Below, in pieces: positions 24,833 to 37,395 of a stretch of 64,000 nucleotides of DNA. The notes under the pieces are model-generated. The model saw nothing but the letters and a program-made list of their open reading frames with translations, did not search any database and was not told the origin of the DNA. Where the stretch lies: the NCBI GenBank assembly GCA_023055355.1, contig JALJCS010000001.1, forward strand, positions 67,621,381-67,685,380, read 5' to 3'. Made by a program: the position numbers and the translations under genes. This DNA comes from Agelaius tricolor. Taxonomy: Eukaryota > Chordata > Aves > Passeriformes > Icteridae. Position 1 is the first letter of the stretch; each line of letters begins with the position of its first letter.

Positions 24833-24908
24833 ATCCAAGATTGCGAAATGTGGCATATTTTAATGGGCACATTAACTGAGAGCAAGCAAATAACATAATT
24901 TGGTTAAC

Positions 24909-25180
24909 CACATCTGTGGGGGGATAGAATGTAAGAAAATAAAGATAGTGCAGAAGGCAATCTCACCCCTGAGGAGTTGCAGCTGTGCTAATCACCAAAG
25001 ATTAGGAGCAGGCCTGCCCTTAACAGGCCACACCTGTGTCTAATAAGGATAAGTGCTATAAAAGAGTGGGTTTGCTGGGTGAGGGGATAGCTGTAGTTTG
25101 TTGGCTGTGCTGTGAGGAGATGCCCATGAGAAATCACCAAGAAGGTATGGAACTTTTGCAATAAGATGGCAACACACATC
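24909..25180 (+). mobile_element. Solo LTR, 260 bp, with 6-bp target duplication
   Basis: The element runs from TGTGGGGGG at 24915 to GGCAACA at 25174, so it has TG...CA ends. It is flanked by identical hexamers CACATC at 24909-24914 and 25175-25180. A TATA box (TATAAAAG) lies at 25057-25064, which sets plus orientation. A 6-bp duplication is typical of class II (beta/alpha-type) retroviruses. No canonical AATAAA follows the TATA box; AATAAG at 25160-25165 is the nearest. The short length may mark a non-autonomous family. No internal retroviral sequence accompanies it. Confidence 0.8.
25057..25064 (+). promoter_or_regulatory. TATA box of the 260-bp LTR
   Basis: TATAAAAG lies inside the LTR 142 bases after its start, in a U3-like position. 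Confidence 0.6.
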
Positions 25181-27400
25181 TAGAGACAAAGAAGGCTATT
25201 TCTTAGATAACTCATGCTGAAAATAGTGTCACTGTAGCACATTAGTTATGGCTTGTTTGAATTTTTTGCCTTAAATGTAGTGGCAAGGGGGTCATATGAA
25301 AATTCAGTGATCACAGGCAATGTAGGATTTCCATACAAGGTCCTGGCCAGATCTAGAGACATAAGTGATGGGTGGCTGAGGCAACAGCTGAAAAGCAAAG
25401 CTTGACTTCTCTGTTCCTTGTGACTTTTAAGACTGAAGGAGATCAAGCAGATTATTTTATATGACAGAAATCAGGGAGTGTTTTGTACAGTATTCAAATA
25501 TACTCAATGACATCTTCAGTTTAGTAAAGAAAACACAAGGCTATGGAATGGAAGGGAAATAAATTCTAAGCAAAGCCACATTCATGTCTTCTCCCTCTCC
25601 TAGAAGCATGAGACCATCTGCACATTTTAGCTAGTTTTGTAATGAGTTCTCCATCACTTGATATTTTAAGACCAGAAGTGTGTTTTACTTTGAATTCCAT
25701 TTCTCTTAATAAAGGAATTTATTTTTATGGACATCCTAACATCTCTTTTATTGAGAAAGAAAAGAGATGGCTGTAGTGCTTCCCCTTGACTTGTAGAGTG
25801 AAAAACATTTTAAAATCATATCAGACTGCATTAAGCATGTCTAGGAAGATTTATGATAAAATAGACTACAGTAACAAAAAATATGAAAACCACTCTTCTG
25901 AAAAGTCTTCTCAAGAAAGATATTGATTACTGCCTTGTCATCCTCCCAGCAAGGAGGGAGGGGGTGCTTAATAGATGGCACTTCCCAATAGCCTCAGAAA
26001 AAAAATTGTGCTTTTGCGTGCACTCACCACTGCAAAACTTCAGAAGGCAAGAAGATAAAATTACTTAGTATTTCTGAGTTGGCATCCAGAATCCCAAAGA
26101 ATCACTGAAAGAATTGAATTGACTTTTTTTCTTCTGCATGACTACATCTGAGAAATTGCATGGGTATGGTACCTTTGAATTGTATTCAGTGACAAGATGG
26201 ATTAGCAGAAATCATAATCAAAATGTTATTTAGTGTTAAGAAAGAATTTCTATTACTTTGGAAGGCTATTCTTATAAGAAGACGGAAAGTGGGTGTGTTT
26301 TCAATAATGTGCTTTAATTCTTTTATTTGTATTTATAACAAGTTTCTATATAAGAAAGCCAGTTCAACTTTAAAAATATGCCATAATTTCTTTAAAAATG
26401 CTGTTTTGGTTTTAATTTGTGTTGGAGACACATTAATATTCATAGTTTGGATTTGACTGAAAGGCTTGAGGTGATTTAAGGGTTTGTTTGGGTTCCCCAC
26501 CGCAGCATTGCTCAGGACTACCTTAACTATTACAATCTGAACTCTTAATTAAAAACCACATTAAATATATCTGGCTTTATTTTTGCCTCTAACCTGCTTG
26601 AAATAAAGCTGCTCTTTCAACAAATAAAAGTGGTGAGATTCATGGTTATGTTGTTTTTAAAACCACTGCCTCTGATATATGAAGCACAAACATTCCAGAG
26701 AAAATAATTCTATTGCTAAAATGTCATTTTTCTACACCCTTCTCTAAAAATGCTAGATAGTAAAATCACATCACTCTTTTGCATGTGTAATTCATAATCT
26801 GTTACAGAAGCCAGAAAATGTTCTGTTACAGGAGGATTACACACTAACTAAAATGAATGCACTATTCCAAGAAAAAAGAACAAAACCAAAACCTTGCAAG
26901 AGTAGAAATTGAATTTCAAATACAACTAATGAAATGTGGCAAGGCACCAAAAAATTAGGGCCTTTTTGCAGTCCTTGCTTCAGTTGGGTGTACTTTTTTA
27001 ATAAGTCTTAGAAGGGCCAGACTTTGTGAGATCTGTAAATGAGGGATGAAGGCTACTGGAGTGAGTGCATGAAGAAACAAAGCAGCACAGTGCAGTTCAG
27101 TCAATCAGAATGCGCTTAACACGGAAATTTGCTTAATTGAGATGTGTCCCAAGAAAGCAATTTAAGACTAATGATACCTAATAGCAATAACTGCTGTTTA
27201 ATAGGGATGGTAATTCTGCTTAATAGGGATACCATCAGGTAATTATGGCCAGGTCTAAACTGCTGACTTCTGCTGGCAGAGGTGTCACCTGTCAGGCATC
27301 CAAAGAGATGTGATCCTTGATCAACAACTACAGGGAAGCTTAAACATCAAGTACAAACTTTGTTATTGCAAATCCGGGTTTTATAGGATGTCCCATGTTG
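25181..27400. other. Unique AT-rich sequence, nothing recognised
   Basis: No CR1 or coding segment seen. A 15-base phrase (TTAATAGGGAT...) recurs at about 27198 and 27221. Confidence 0.5.
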
Positions 27401-27826
27401 ATCAATGTAGTATATGATAGAGATAATTCACGCTACTAATGTATAAAATATTGTAAGATCCAAACTATATCTTTTGACCACTCTGGCTGGGAGCAGCATC
27501 TAATTCATATTCATCTAGTTCCCGGACTACCTTGAGATAACATCGGGTTCTTTAACGTAAGAATGGAAACTTCAGGGTGATAATCACCGGCTTCCCTGGG
27601 TCCCTGCGACCACTCAAGAGTGATTATCACCTCAACGATTACATCTACCACGATGATTAATGGGTGCACCCTGTTACATGTGAATACTGACTTTCCCAAA
27701 GTTCTCCGACAACATCTAGACACCTGGACTGGACTTTTGTCTAACTCTGCACATGCATGGCCCCTGTTCTGCATGTGAAGAGACCAAAGAACATTCCATC
27801 ATCTCTGCCTCGGGCAGAATAAACTG

Positions 27827-27832
27827 TATAAG
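27827..27832 (+). promoter_or_regulatory. TATA box of the 634-bp LTR
   Basis: TATAAG within CTGTATAAGAACTCGC, about 155 bases before the poly(A) signal. Confidence 0.6.
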
Positions 27833-27981
27833 AACTCGCTGCACGAAGCAGCATTTGTGAACAGGGGAGACTCTGACACCCGGAGGTCAGATCTGTGTTC
27901 ACCCAGTGCCGAACCTGGGCTCGACGCTGCCCTTGGCTGTGATGGCTTTTGACGATTGAAATTCGGTCTCGCGGACAAATT

Positions 27982-27987
27982 AATAAA
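27982..27987 (+). terminator. Poly(A) signal of the 634-bp LTR
   Basis: AATAAA about 50 bases before the LTR end, followed by a T/G-rich stretch that could act as the downstream element. Confidence 0.6.
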
Positions 27988-28044
27988 TAATTGCTAAATT
28001 TTCTTGTAAGTTTGGCTCTTGATTTGATAATTTATAACAATCAA

Positions 28045-28320
28045 TAAGATGATATTGCCCTGTCCACCTGCTGATTTCAAAATAATTTTTTTTTAAGTTA
28101 AAAAAAAGTTTTTTTCTTTAATTTCTTCTATGTATGTTTTATCTTAAGTACTAAGGTCTTCCTCTATTTATCTCTGAACACATTATACCCAGCTTATTGG
28201 TTGAATTTATGCACACAACATTTCAGGATATGAACCAGACATACTTAGAGCAAAAAACTCTTTCAGAATTAAAGCATGCTAAACTTTTGCTCCAAATTTG
28301 TCCTGGTATTTCATTATATT
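28045..28320. other. Unique AT-rich sequence
   Basis: Nothing recognised. Confidence 0.5.
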
Positions 28321-28493
28321 ATTTTTGTGGGTTTTTCTGTGGCTTTTGGGAGGGTTTTTTTGAGGGGGAGATGTTCCATTTGTTCATAGATTTTTTTTTG
28401 GGGGGGGGGGCTCTGTTTGTTTGGGGGTTTTTTTAAGTTTGTTTTGTGTTTTGTTTTTTTGTTTTGTTTAGGTTTTGTGTGTGTTTTTCCTGT
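28321..28493. repeat. G/T-rich strand-biased tract with G runs
   Basis: About 170 bases are almost devoid of A and C on the plus strand. They hold G runs at 28329-28331, 28348-28350, 28352-28354, 28364-28368, 28400-28410 (eleven G) and 28423-28427. The sequence could form a G-quadruplex on the plus strand. Lys/Thr/Pro-rich minus-strand and Phe/Cys-rich plus-strand frames here are composition artefacts. Confidence 0.85.
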
Positions 28494-31194
28494 TGTCAAG
28501 TTACTCCACAGTGGAGATTGCTTTTAACTCACTTGTTGAAATCGATGATGCCCTGGTGCACAGGTTGCTTAAGCTGGAACACCCAAATTCTGTGCCTTGC
28601 AGTCAAAGAACAATGCAATGATAGTGTGGCAGTCTTGCTGCAGCCTCCTGGAGAGAACATTAGGCATGAGGATCATGCAGGGAGCTATGCAGGATATGTT
28701 ACTCTACCACTGTGTTCTCCTTAATAAGGTCTGCTGTAATTTATCCTAGCTCATACACATGCTCCTTGGGTGTCATTACATACAAAAGAGCTTCCCTTTG
28801 CTAAGGCAACATGACCTTCATAAACTCTGCTTTTGTTCTGAGCTCCTGCACCTGCTAGTGCTGTTCATCAGCCTCCCAGGATGAGAGATCAACAGAGAGC
28901 AGGAAGCCCTTGCTCTGTGCCTAATACCCACCAATCAGAATCTTTACAGCAGTGAACCCCTGAAAACATGAAAAGCACTCACTGAAAACTGGCAATGAGA
29001 AATGCAGGGAGAAATCTGTAAAACTTGACAAATAGTCTCTATTTCCTTTGAGGTCGCTGTAATCCAAAAACTTTTGGAAGCATTTCACTTAAATACAGTC
29101 TCCTCTGAGGGAGGTATAATTTGTCTAAGAGATAGAGAAAAGGTGGAAGGGTGGCTAGGGGAATGCAGTCTTCCAGCAAGTTATATGACTATAGAGAAGG
29201 ACAAGCGGGTATAATTCAGCAGCTCGGGCACCAAAGAGTCACAAGAGGACCATGGAAGAAAATAGTTCAACAGTCTGTGAAACACTGACTCAGGAAAATG
29301 GAGTGGACAACTGACAGTTTATACAGCAAATGTGGACATTTACTCTCATCAATCTGTACTCAAAGAGGCTAAACTTATACAGGCCTATGAAGAAATGGTT
29401 TAATAAGATATATTTCAGTCTTTGAATTGTTGGCAAATTGTTCACACAGAAACTGTTTCTAGTATTTATGCTTTTGTAAGTAGGAACACTGTACTGTCTC
29501 TCTAATTGAATGAGTAATGTTCTAGAGATATTCTTACATTGCTTTTCAACATAGTTTGTCAAATCTTTTAGGTTAGATGTATACAAACAAATATTTGTAT
29601 GTCAATACATATGTGTATACGTGTGTGTGTTTGGTATTAATTATGTGCTCTTGAAAGTGCCATCAAAAAAGAGGACAAAAAAAAAAAAAAGATCAATGAA
29701 AAGATGACAAACTACAAATATGCCAAGAACTCCTCAATGGTTTTCTTCCAACCTTGGCCAGAATACCACACATCTCTCATTACACAACTGACTATTTTAG
29801 CAGATAACTAAACTCACCTGTGCTGTGTTGACAAGTAGCTGGATAACACCTGGAAATGCTGACTCTTCCTTGGCAATGAGAGAAGCTTGTTGTTAGTAAG
29901 TCTCTTTCAATCAGTAAATTTTAAAGTATATATCTGTAATCTTCTATTGCAAAATATGTTTTTTTAAATTATTGAATTTTGGAGCAGGAAGGCATTATTT
30001 ATTTTGTTACAGCAAAGCTGCTACATGAACCCTTGCTATTACTGAGGAGAAGAAAAGAAATGTTCTTCCTATCTACAAAGGAACAGAAATGCTGCTGTTG
30101 CTGTTTTCCCAATTACACTGTGTGCCCTGTGGCCTGCCACAGATATGACCTCAGCTGAGACTCTGTTGACACTCCATATTCACGTCTCTTACACAAGAAA
30201 AGAAGAATTTTCCACATTACAGCTGCTAGAAGTGCTGCTACACTCAGGAGCCAGCACTATTGTCTATAACACAGTTTGAAAAATAAGAAATTATCCATAA
30301 CATTAATCGTAGAAGACAGAGCATGATGAGACAGTCTAGAGGAATTTCAGACAAGAAAAGGAAAATTAAAAAAGGATGGGAGTCCTATTTCCAAGATATT
30401 TATAAATTTATTCTGTGCACAGAGATAAATAAATAGTCATGAAAAATTATAGAGGTTTCTACTGCCTCAGGGAACAAGAAAAAATCTAAATAAACAAGAT
30501 TTAGGAAAGCTCCCTCCATGTTCTGGATATAACATCTGTTATCTAATGCTTTTTCACAAGAGATACTGTTATTAAACAAATCACATAATAGTTTTTTTTA
30601 ACAGGTTAAAAAAGAAATCTTCCATTGTCCCTTCTGACATTTTACTGGTATGCTTTAAAGTTATATTCCTCTAATAACCACATTCTAGAATTGTTAGCAG
30701 GATGCCTTGCCCCAGCAGAGACTTCTAGCTCCCAGCTCCCAAGGTGTTGCCCACAGCAAGCATCTCCTGTTAGCAGCATCTCCAGGTTGTGCACCCTGAG
30801 GTCAGATATCAGTGGAGGAGAAATGGTCACCATCACATGACCTTGTATTTAAGAGTTCTCTAGAGCCAGTGGGACTTTGTTTTGAAACAAAAATCTCTTC
30901 TGACTCCTAAATTATGGAAAGCCTTAACCCACAATAAGAGGTAGGGCTTCCTTTGAATTCTAGAGCATTGGACAAGATAAGGATGGAATACAAGCCCTGT
31001 AGGGGTCAGCTGAGACAGCTGTGATGGCTCAGCCTCAAGAAGAGCTGCCTTCAGTGGCATTGGAAGCAGTTTTCCCATATTCACAGGAAGCAACAGACCA
31101 GACCAGGTTATTCACAGAAATCAACAGAGGTGAACAAAAGACAATGATTGTAAAAAAAGCCAGAGCATGCTCCAATTGCAAATATTTTAAAAAG
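28494..31194. other. Unique AT-rich sequence, no gene supported
   Basis: A (TG)n patch lies at about 29610-29632 and an A run at about 29678-29691. The minus-strand frame at 29290-29586 is unsupported. Confidence 0.5.
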
Positions 31195-31370
31195 AAAAAA
31201 AAAAAAAAAAGAAAAAACAATTTTCACCAGAAGAGTAATCAAGTATTGCAATAGGTTTCCAATACAGCCTGCAAAATCTCCATCTGTGAAGGTTGGAGAC
31301 ACCCAAGTCCAGGTGTCTGAATTGAGTGTCCACCTGGCTGTGAGCAGGAGATTGCAATAGAAACTTCCAC
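31195..31370 (+). mobile_element. Possible decayed CR1 fragment beside an A run
   Basis: After an A-rich run (31195-31217), the phrases 'attgcaataggtttcc' and 'aaaatctccatctgtgaaggttggagacacc' loosely resemble the CR1 segment that reads 'aggttgcccag...gtctccatccttggagg'. The match is weak, with no tail and no clear boundary. Confidence 0.3.
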
Positions 31371-32550
31371 GTGTACCTTCCAAATAAGATGATGATTTTC
31401 TGAATTTCTGATTTGCTAAGACACAACTCTTTCTTGTTTTCTACTTGCCTAATCTTCTGCACTTTTACATGTATCAAAATATCATAAAAATAATTGTTGA
31501 AGGACTTTCATGGCTATAAATAAAAAAGTTAGAGTAAAACTGAATTAAGAAAGTTATAGGAGAATAACTGAAATAAACACAAGATATGAAAGAAAGGAGA
31601 CAGTCTGGTAGGAGAATCAGGAAAAACAATTTTCTGTTAAGGATAAGAGAAAGGAAGCACTATGTTTGGGTCCTGAATAACATTTTCGCAAAAGCAAAAA
31701 AGGAAAAAAAGTGCAGTGGGAAAAGCAAAATGAAAATTACATTAACAAATTAGCTACTAGTCTATCTAGCAGCAGAAATACACAAAAGTTTACCTATGAC
31801 TTAATTGTGGGAATTGACTTAACACTTTTTAAATTTTAGAGGAGGATGACTGCTGTAGGAAGTCATTTTAGGTGGGAAATGGACAATATACTTTTATGAG
31901 CCTTGTGTGCCATCTCTAGTGCCCATCAGCCATGAGGTCTAGTAGCAGAAAAAAGAGGTAGGACCTCCAATCCAGCCAGCTCCAAAACCTACCCAACACT
32001 GGCCAAGGCCAAGCCTGTCAGCAACAGTGGTAGCACCTCTGGGATAATGTATTTAAAAAGGGGTAAAAAAACCCCCGGAAAACAATGACTGCAGCCAGAG
32101 CAGGGGAAGAGTGAGAGGAGGCTTCCCCCTAAGGAGAAAGAAGTGACAAAGACAGTGTGGGATGAACGGACTGCAGCCTCTATTTCCCATTCACTTGCCC
32201 CACATGTGGGGAGGAGGTAGACAATTCAGGAGTCAAGTTAAGCCTGGGAAGAAGAGAAGGGTGGTGAAAGGTGGTTTAAGATTTGTTGTTATTTCTCATT
32301 TTCCTCCTCTGATTTTCTTGGTAGTAAATTAAAATAATATGCCCAAGTCTGTTTTGCTTATGATGGTAACTGGTAAGTGATCTGTCCCTGTCCTCATTTC
32401 AACCCACAAGCCTTTTGATATATTTTTTCTCCCTGGTCCAGCTGACAAGGGGAGTGAAAGGGTGGCTTTAGTGGGCACCTCTCATCCAGCTGGGGTCAAC
32501 TAACCACACCTATACACCACAAAGGAAATTTAAAGTGCCTTACTTTATTT
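31371..32550. other. Unique sequence, nothing recognised
   Basis: Slightly more GC-rich at 31900-32260, with no gene features. Confidence 0.5.
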
Positions 32551-32608
32551 AAATTTTAAGTGGTGAATTTATTTTTAACAAATTTAAAGTGGTGAATTTA
32601 TTTTAAAC
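32551..32608. repeat. 29-bp tandem duplication
   Basis: Units at 32551-32579 and 32580-32608 share GTGGTGAATTTATTTT with a few differences elsewhere. Confidence 0.85.
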
Positions 32609-35600
32609 AACAAAATCTCTAGAAAATGAACTCTGCAATTTTCTGCATCATTCGATTTCTAGGAGAAAGAGCTGGGACACGTTTCTACAGGAAGAGGAGG
32701 GCAAGGCAGGTTTATTCAGTATAAATGATTCTCCATTCACTGCATGTTGTCAGAGTTCCCTTTTGAATCTTATCAAGGGGGCCCTGGCTTCCAAAGTTAG
32801 AACCTTTCTCTGTAGTTTACAATACGGATGAGCAAATATAATCCTTCCTCCAGATATTGTGACTAAGACGAGACATTCAATAATTTTTTCACATCATATC
32901 AGAACATACTTATAAAAAAAATGTGAATTAGTCCCACACAGACGCAGCTAGTCTAGTGTTAGAGTTTGGATCCCACATGCATTTTCAAAGCAAACACCTT
33001 GTTTTTTCTTCCTGTGCTTCCTCTGTCTCCACATTGTGAGACAGTCTCATGAACTTGATATGTTTCTGATGAGAGGCAAATGGGAATATCTGCTTAAGAA
33101 GTACATCTAGGATACTCCCACTACTGTGTTAGTTTATTAGACCAGATTAGTGCTTGCCTGAAAATAAATAAATAAATAGCATTGATAAAATAATCCCACC
33201 TTGAATATCATGCACATATGAAGTCTTGTTCTGTCCTAGATAGTAATGCACGTATAGCAAATCAGTTCAGAACTAGGCTTGCCTTAAAATATTGTTGCCA
33301 AGCAATACATTAGTATTAAAAATAAATTAAAGTCCTAGGGATAAAACCTAAGTCAAGAAAGAGAGTATAAAAGATTCGTAACTATTTTGCAATACTGGAT
33401 TTAGCAACTGAACCATCAAAAAAAAAAAACCCAACAATTCCTGTGAGATTGAAAAGAACCAGTCATCATAAATTACTAACTTGTGGATTATCTAAGGAGA
33501 TGAGCCTATCCATCAAATCACTTCCAGGAACACTGTAGGAGTAGGTATAATGCTGTTTCAATGCACACCAACACATTATCAAGAATAATTTTTAAAAATG
33601 CAGAAAACCCCAGCAGTCACTAATTCTCATTTGTGTGTAATTACCTTTAAAACATATGGAAAATTTGAATCATTCAAGCCACTGATGTTGTCCATGATCA
33701 ACCATTCTTAATAAACATACATGATCAGGAACTGTTCTGCTTTCTTAGCAGTGAGATTGTAGAATTATCTGCAGAGACAAAAGCAGTAATAGGAAGAGAA
33801 TATAGTATGCCCTGTGGAGTATTACTAGGCAGTACATTCATTAAACAGCTCTTATGATACCATAAATGCTTTAGTCATAAGAACCAAACATAAAATCCCA
33901 GACTTCCTAATACTCCAATAGGGACTACTTTGCTTCTTGCAATATACAGTTCTTCTTTTCAGAAAAACATACCAGTACCTATTTCTTTACTAATACAACT
34001 GGGTTTGCTACGCAATATGCCCAGAATATTGCAATTTTGTATATTTTATTATAGCTTTTATACATTAGATTGTCATGGTAAGACCTCTAAATCACTCACC
34101 TAATTAAACCTATACTAACAAAATATCTCATGACATTATAAAGGAACAATATTCTGAAAGGAATTTTGGAATTGCAACACCTTAACAGTCTGGAGCTGTT
34201 TTGCATATAGTGTTGCATGAAATTAAACAGGTCCCATATTTTACAAAGACAATAGAAAAAATATCTCAACCTGCAGACTAAATGGGAAAACACAGCAGAC
34301 TCACAAATGAAGTAGATTCTTCTCTTGTCTAGACAACAAGTAAGTGGTGACTGAGAGGGTATTTACTTAGGGGATTATATATATAAGCAGTACACTGATT
34401 TGTAAGAAAAAGCATATAATGGACCAAATTTGCATAGATGATCTCAGCTAATACTAATTTTTTTCTTGTAGAAAATCTACAGTCTAGCAGAAACTGTTAT
34501 GCATGTGGTTAACCACACATTGTAGACTCAGATTTGTCTACTACACATGACATTTCCATTAGTCCTTTAAGGTGCTCATTACTTAATCTGTTACCATTTA
34601 AAATAAAACAAAATAGGACTGACCTGTTGAAATGGATGAGAAGTGTTTTTAGACTTTGGAAGCATACAAAATAAAAATTGACATGTAAAACATAAATATA
34701 TAGATATAAAAAAATCTTTTGAAAATATATGAAATATAGACAATATCTACTCATCCTGCATTTCAGGGTAGGTTTTGGCCTAGCATATGTCAGTTTACAT
34801 GTGTCTGTATTGACTTCTGAGATCCAGCAGCATTAGTTTCTGATCCCCTTTCTAGTCCCATCCCCTCAAATGGGTACATCCTTCACTTTGGGAGTGTGAA
34901 TAATAATGCAACTGAAATGAGTAAGCTTTGCTATCTCTGACTGTATGCATTAGGGAGGGTAGCAAGTGCATAAAAAAAAAAGCCACCAAAAAAGCTACCA
35001 GAATTGCAGATCACAATGTTATTCAATACTCATGACTTCTTTCTTCCTATCAAGTCAGCTGCTTCTGTTGCAATGTTTTATGATTTCAAGTCAGAGTCAG
35101 GGAATTTTGTGTGGATGGCTTTGTATTTCTGTTATTCTATTCTTCTAAGGCACAACAGACTTCATTGCTTTGAGGGGTTCTGCATCAACTGGAATCAACT
35201 GGTTCTGCATGAGCAGGAGGTTATAACAAATACAGCAATATTAAGCATATTTGGTAACCCTGGAATTTACCATATTTTTTAGAATATAAGAGATTAATAG
35301 TTTGAAATTACAGAGCTTGAAGAATCCCTATATGGAAATAGTAATATTAGAATTTACAATTGCTTTGAATAAACAGATTAAAATATATTGTAGTCCCCAT
35401 TGTAGGATGGAACAGTTGATGCCTGTTTTCAGGGCTCTCTCCAATAATCATGTTTTTCCTTCGACTTGCAAGAGATATATCATGCAGACAACTGCCCCCA
35501 AGAGACATTGTTAAGTTAATACTCTCAACTGCCGTGGGAATCAGGAACTCTCTTATTTTTTCTTCCTTATTTTTCCTCTATTCCTGTATATTGAGCAGAC

Positions 35601-36454
35601 TGGGTGTTCATTAGAGACACTGGTATCTTGTTAAGGTTTTCAGAGATTTTAGGTGGACTTTACATTTATCTATGCTTCCATTCTTTTAATCAAAAGGTGT
35701 CATCTAGAATTAATTCTTTTCTGGTTGTATCTCATGGGCCAGTCTTTTTAAGAGATTTTTTTTAATATCAGAGGGGAAAAGGTGCTGCAAATCAGTTGTC
35801 ATTGTGCAGATATCTTGTATGAAGGGATATTTGGAGGAAAAAAATATGAAACCTTGCTGAAATTTTACTCTGAATATTTTTATAGGATTTTACAAACACT
35901 GAAAACTGAATAATTTCTCTGTTTCATTAGTCATATTCCAGCTGATCAACTTTACACAAACTACACCTTTTGAACATGGGAAATATTTCTTGAGTATCTT
36001 TGGGATGACTGGCATTATTTACCCTATCCTTCTCCTCTGGGCCCAGATATCTGCTATCACATGGATCCGACATCTTTAACATGCCAGCAAGATACAGATT
36101 GACTTATCAGTTCTAATACTGTAGATGTGAAATTACACATGAAAAGAAAGTCTCTAAAACGTGTACAATTATCACTTCTCAGTGGAGGGTCACTTTATTT
36201 CAGGGCAATGGTCATCACTTAAGGCCCATGTAATACCTGTGCCCTGAAAAAAGCACAAAATGACATATGTCTGTGATTTTCTGATTTTGAAAGTTTTCTT
36301 GAATATTTCCAAAGACAAGGTTATTACAGATTGCCACTCTTTGTTTCCTACTTATGTTTTATAATTTTAAGAGTGATCAAAAGAGTTTCTACTCTTTTAT
36401 ATATTTTAATGAGTGATATTTAAATAAAAAATAAGAATTATTTTAAAATTTATG
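32609..36454. other. Unique AT-rich sequence, no gene supported
   Basis: (AAAT)n lies near 33160-33176 and an A run at 33419-33429. Open frames at 34966-35514 and on the minus strand at 34096-34754 are not supported by splice sites or protein character. Confidence 0.5.
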
Positions 36455-36580
36455 AGTAGAATAGAATAGAATAGAAAGAATAGACAATTTCAGTTAGAAA
36501 GGACTTAAAATGTTGGAAGGGACTTAAATTTAGTATAGATTATTTCAGTAAGAAGGGACTTGAATTTAGTGTACATGCCT
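36455..36580 (-). mobile_element. Probable CR1-like 3' tail with TAGAA units
   Basis: (TAGAA)n is followed by 'acaatttcagttagaaaggactt', then a second version, 'attatttcagtaagaagggactt'. Repeated TAGAA beside a 'ttggaagggact' phrase is seen at the reverse-complemented 3' ends of avian CR1-type retroposons. The phrase is present in more than one copy, which indicates an internal duplication. Family assignment is uncertain. Confidence 0.4.
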
Positions 36581-37395
36581 ATTTACATATAAAGTATGTC
36601 TGTATGTTCATCTGAATTTTATCTGCACATAAACATTGTTTTCAGTCAGGATTATCCATAGTTGTTTATTCATAGTTAAATTATACAATATATTTATTTT
36701 AATTATGTTCATTTATTATGAATAAAATAATAGTCTAGAATAAAAGTTCTGCGACTAAGCTTTTTTCAGGGTTTGTCCAACTGACTTCAGTGTTTATTTT
36801 GCTTCACTAAGTCTCTATAAAACCAATCAAACCAATCACAGTTGAGATATTTCTTCACCAACACTCTTAACTAATGTGGTATTATCACTCACCATTTTTA
36901 TTTCTTTTAAATTTGGAGCACCTTCCTGACTTTTGTAGTTTGGATACATTGCAAATAGTAAGATACAGACAATATCTGTGAAGATTTAGAAGAAGAGAAC
37001 CTGGATTTGGTAAATCTAGCAAAATGCAGAAATGTAAATGCTTTGTCTTGAATTTGAGGTTTAATTCAATTTGGAGACAAAACTCAGATTGAGACCAGAA
37101 CAAGAAATTCCCAGGAAATGCTTTAAAACACTTGGGAGTGTGTTTAAGAGAGAAATTCTCAGTGTTGTGAAGAGAAAGATGAGAGTGCATAAGAAATATA
37201 GTAACATATATTTTTGCTTTATTTCAGCAGGACACTAATTTCTAAGAAGATAATAGAGAGAGTGGCAGGTTGCTAATAAGAGCTTTAACATTAAGGCCTG
37301 GTTTAAGCCATTTAAAAAGTCATTGGACTTAATCTAGAAGAAAATAACTGCAGAAATATTCAGAGATATTCTTGTTGTGAGTCTTTTGAGGGGGC
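36581..37395. other. Unique AT-rich sequence
   Basis: Nothing recognised. Confidence 0.5.

Larger units (their letters stand above)
27401..28044 (+). mobile_element. Solo LTR, 634 bp, with 5-bp target duplication
   Basis: The element runs from TGTAGTATATGATAG at 27406 to AATTTATAACA at 28039. It is bracketed by ATCAA at 27401-27405 and 28040-28044. A TATA box lies at 27827-27830 and AATAAA at 27982-27987, giving U3, R and U5 in plus orientation. The element is richer in GC and CpG than its surroundings. A 5-bp duplication suits ERVL-type or some class I elements. Two intact ends with matching duplications and no internal region indicate recombination between the two LTRs of a former provirus. 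A minus-strand open frame inside it (27511-27774) is a shadow. Confidence 0.9.

Noticed and set aside
27511..27774. Minus-strand 87-codon frame
   Set aside because: It lies entirely inside the 634-bp solo LTR, which is oriented on the plus strand.
31021..31477. Cluster of overlapping frames on both strands near 31.0-31.5 kb
   Set aside because: They cross an A run, disagree on strand and lack splice signals.
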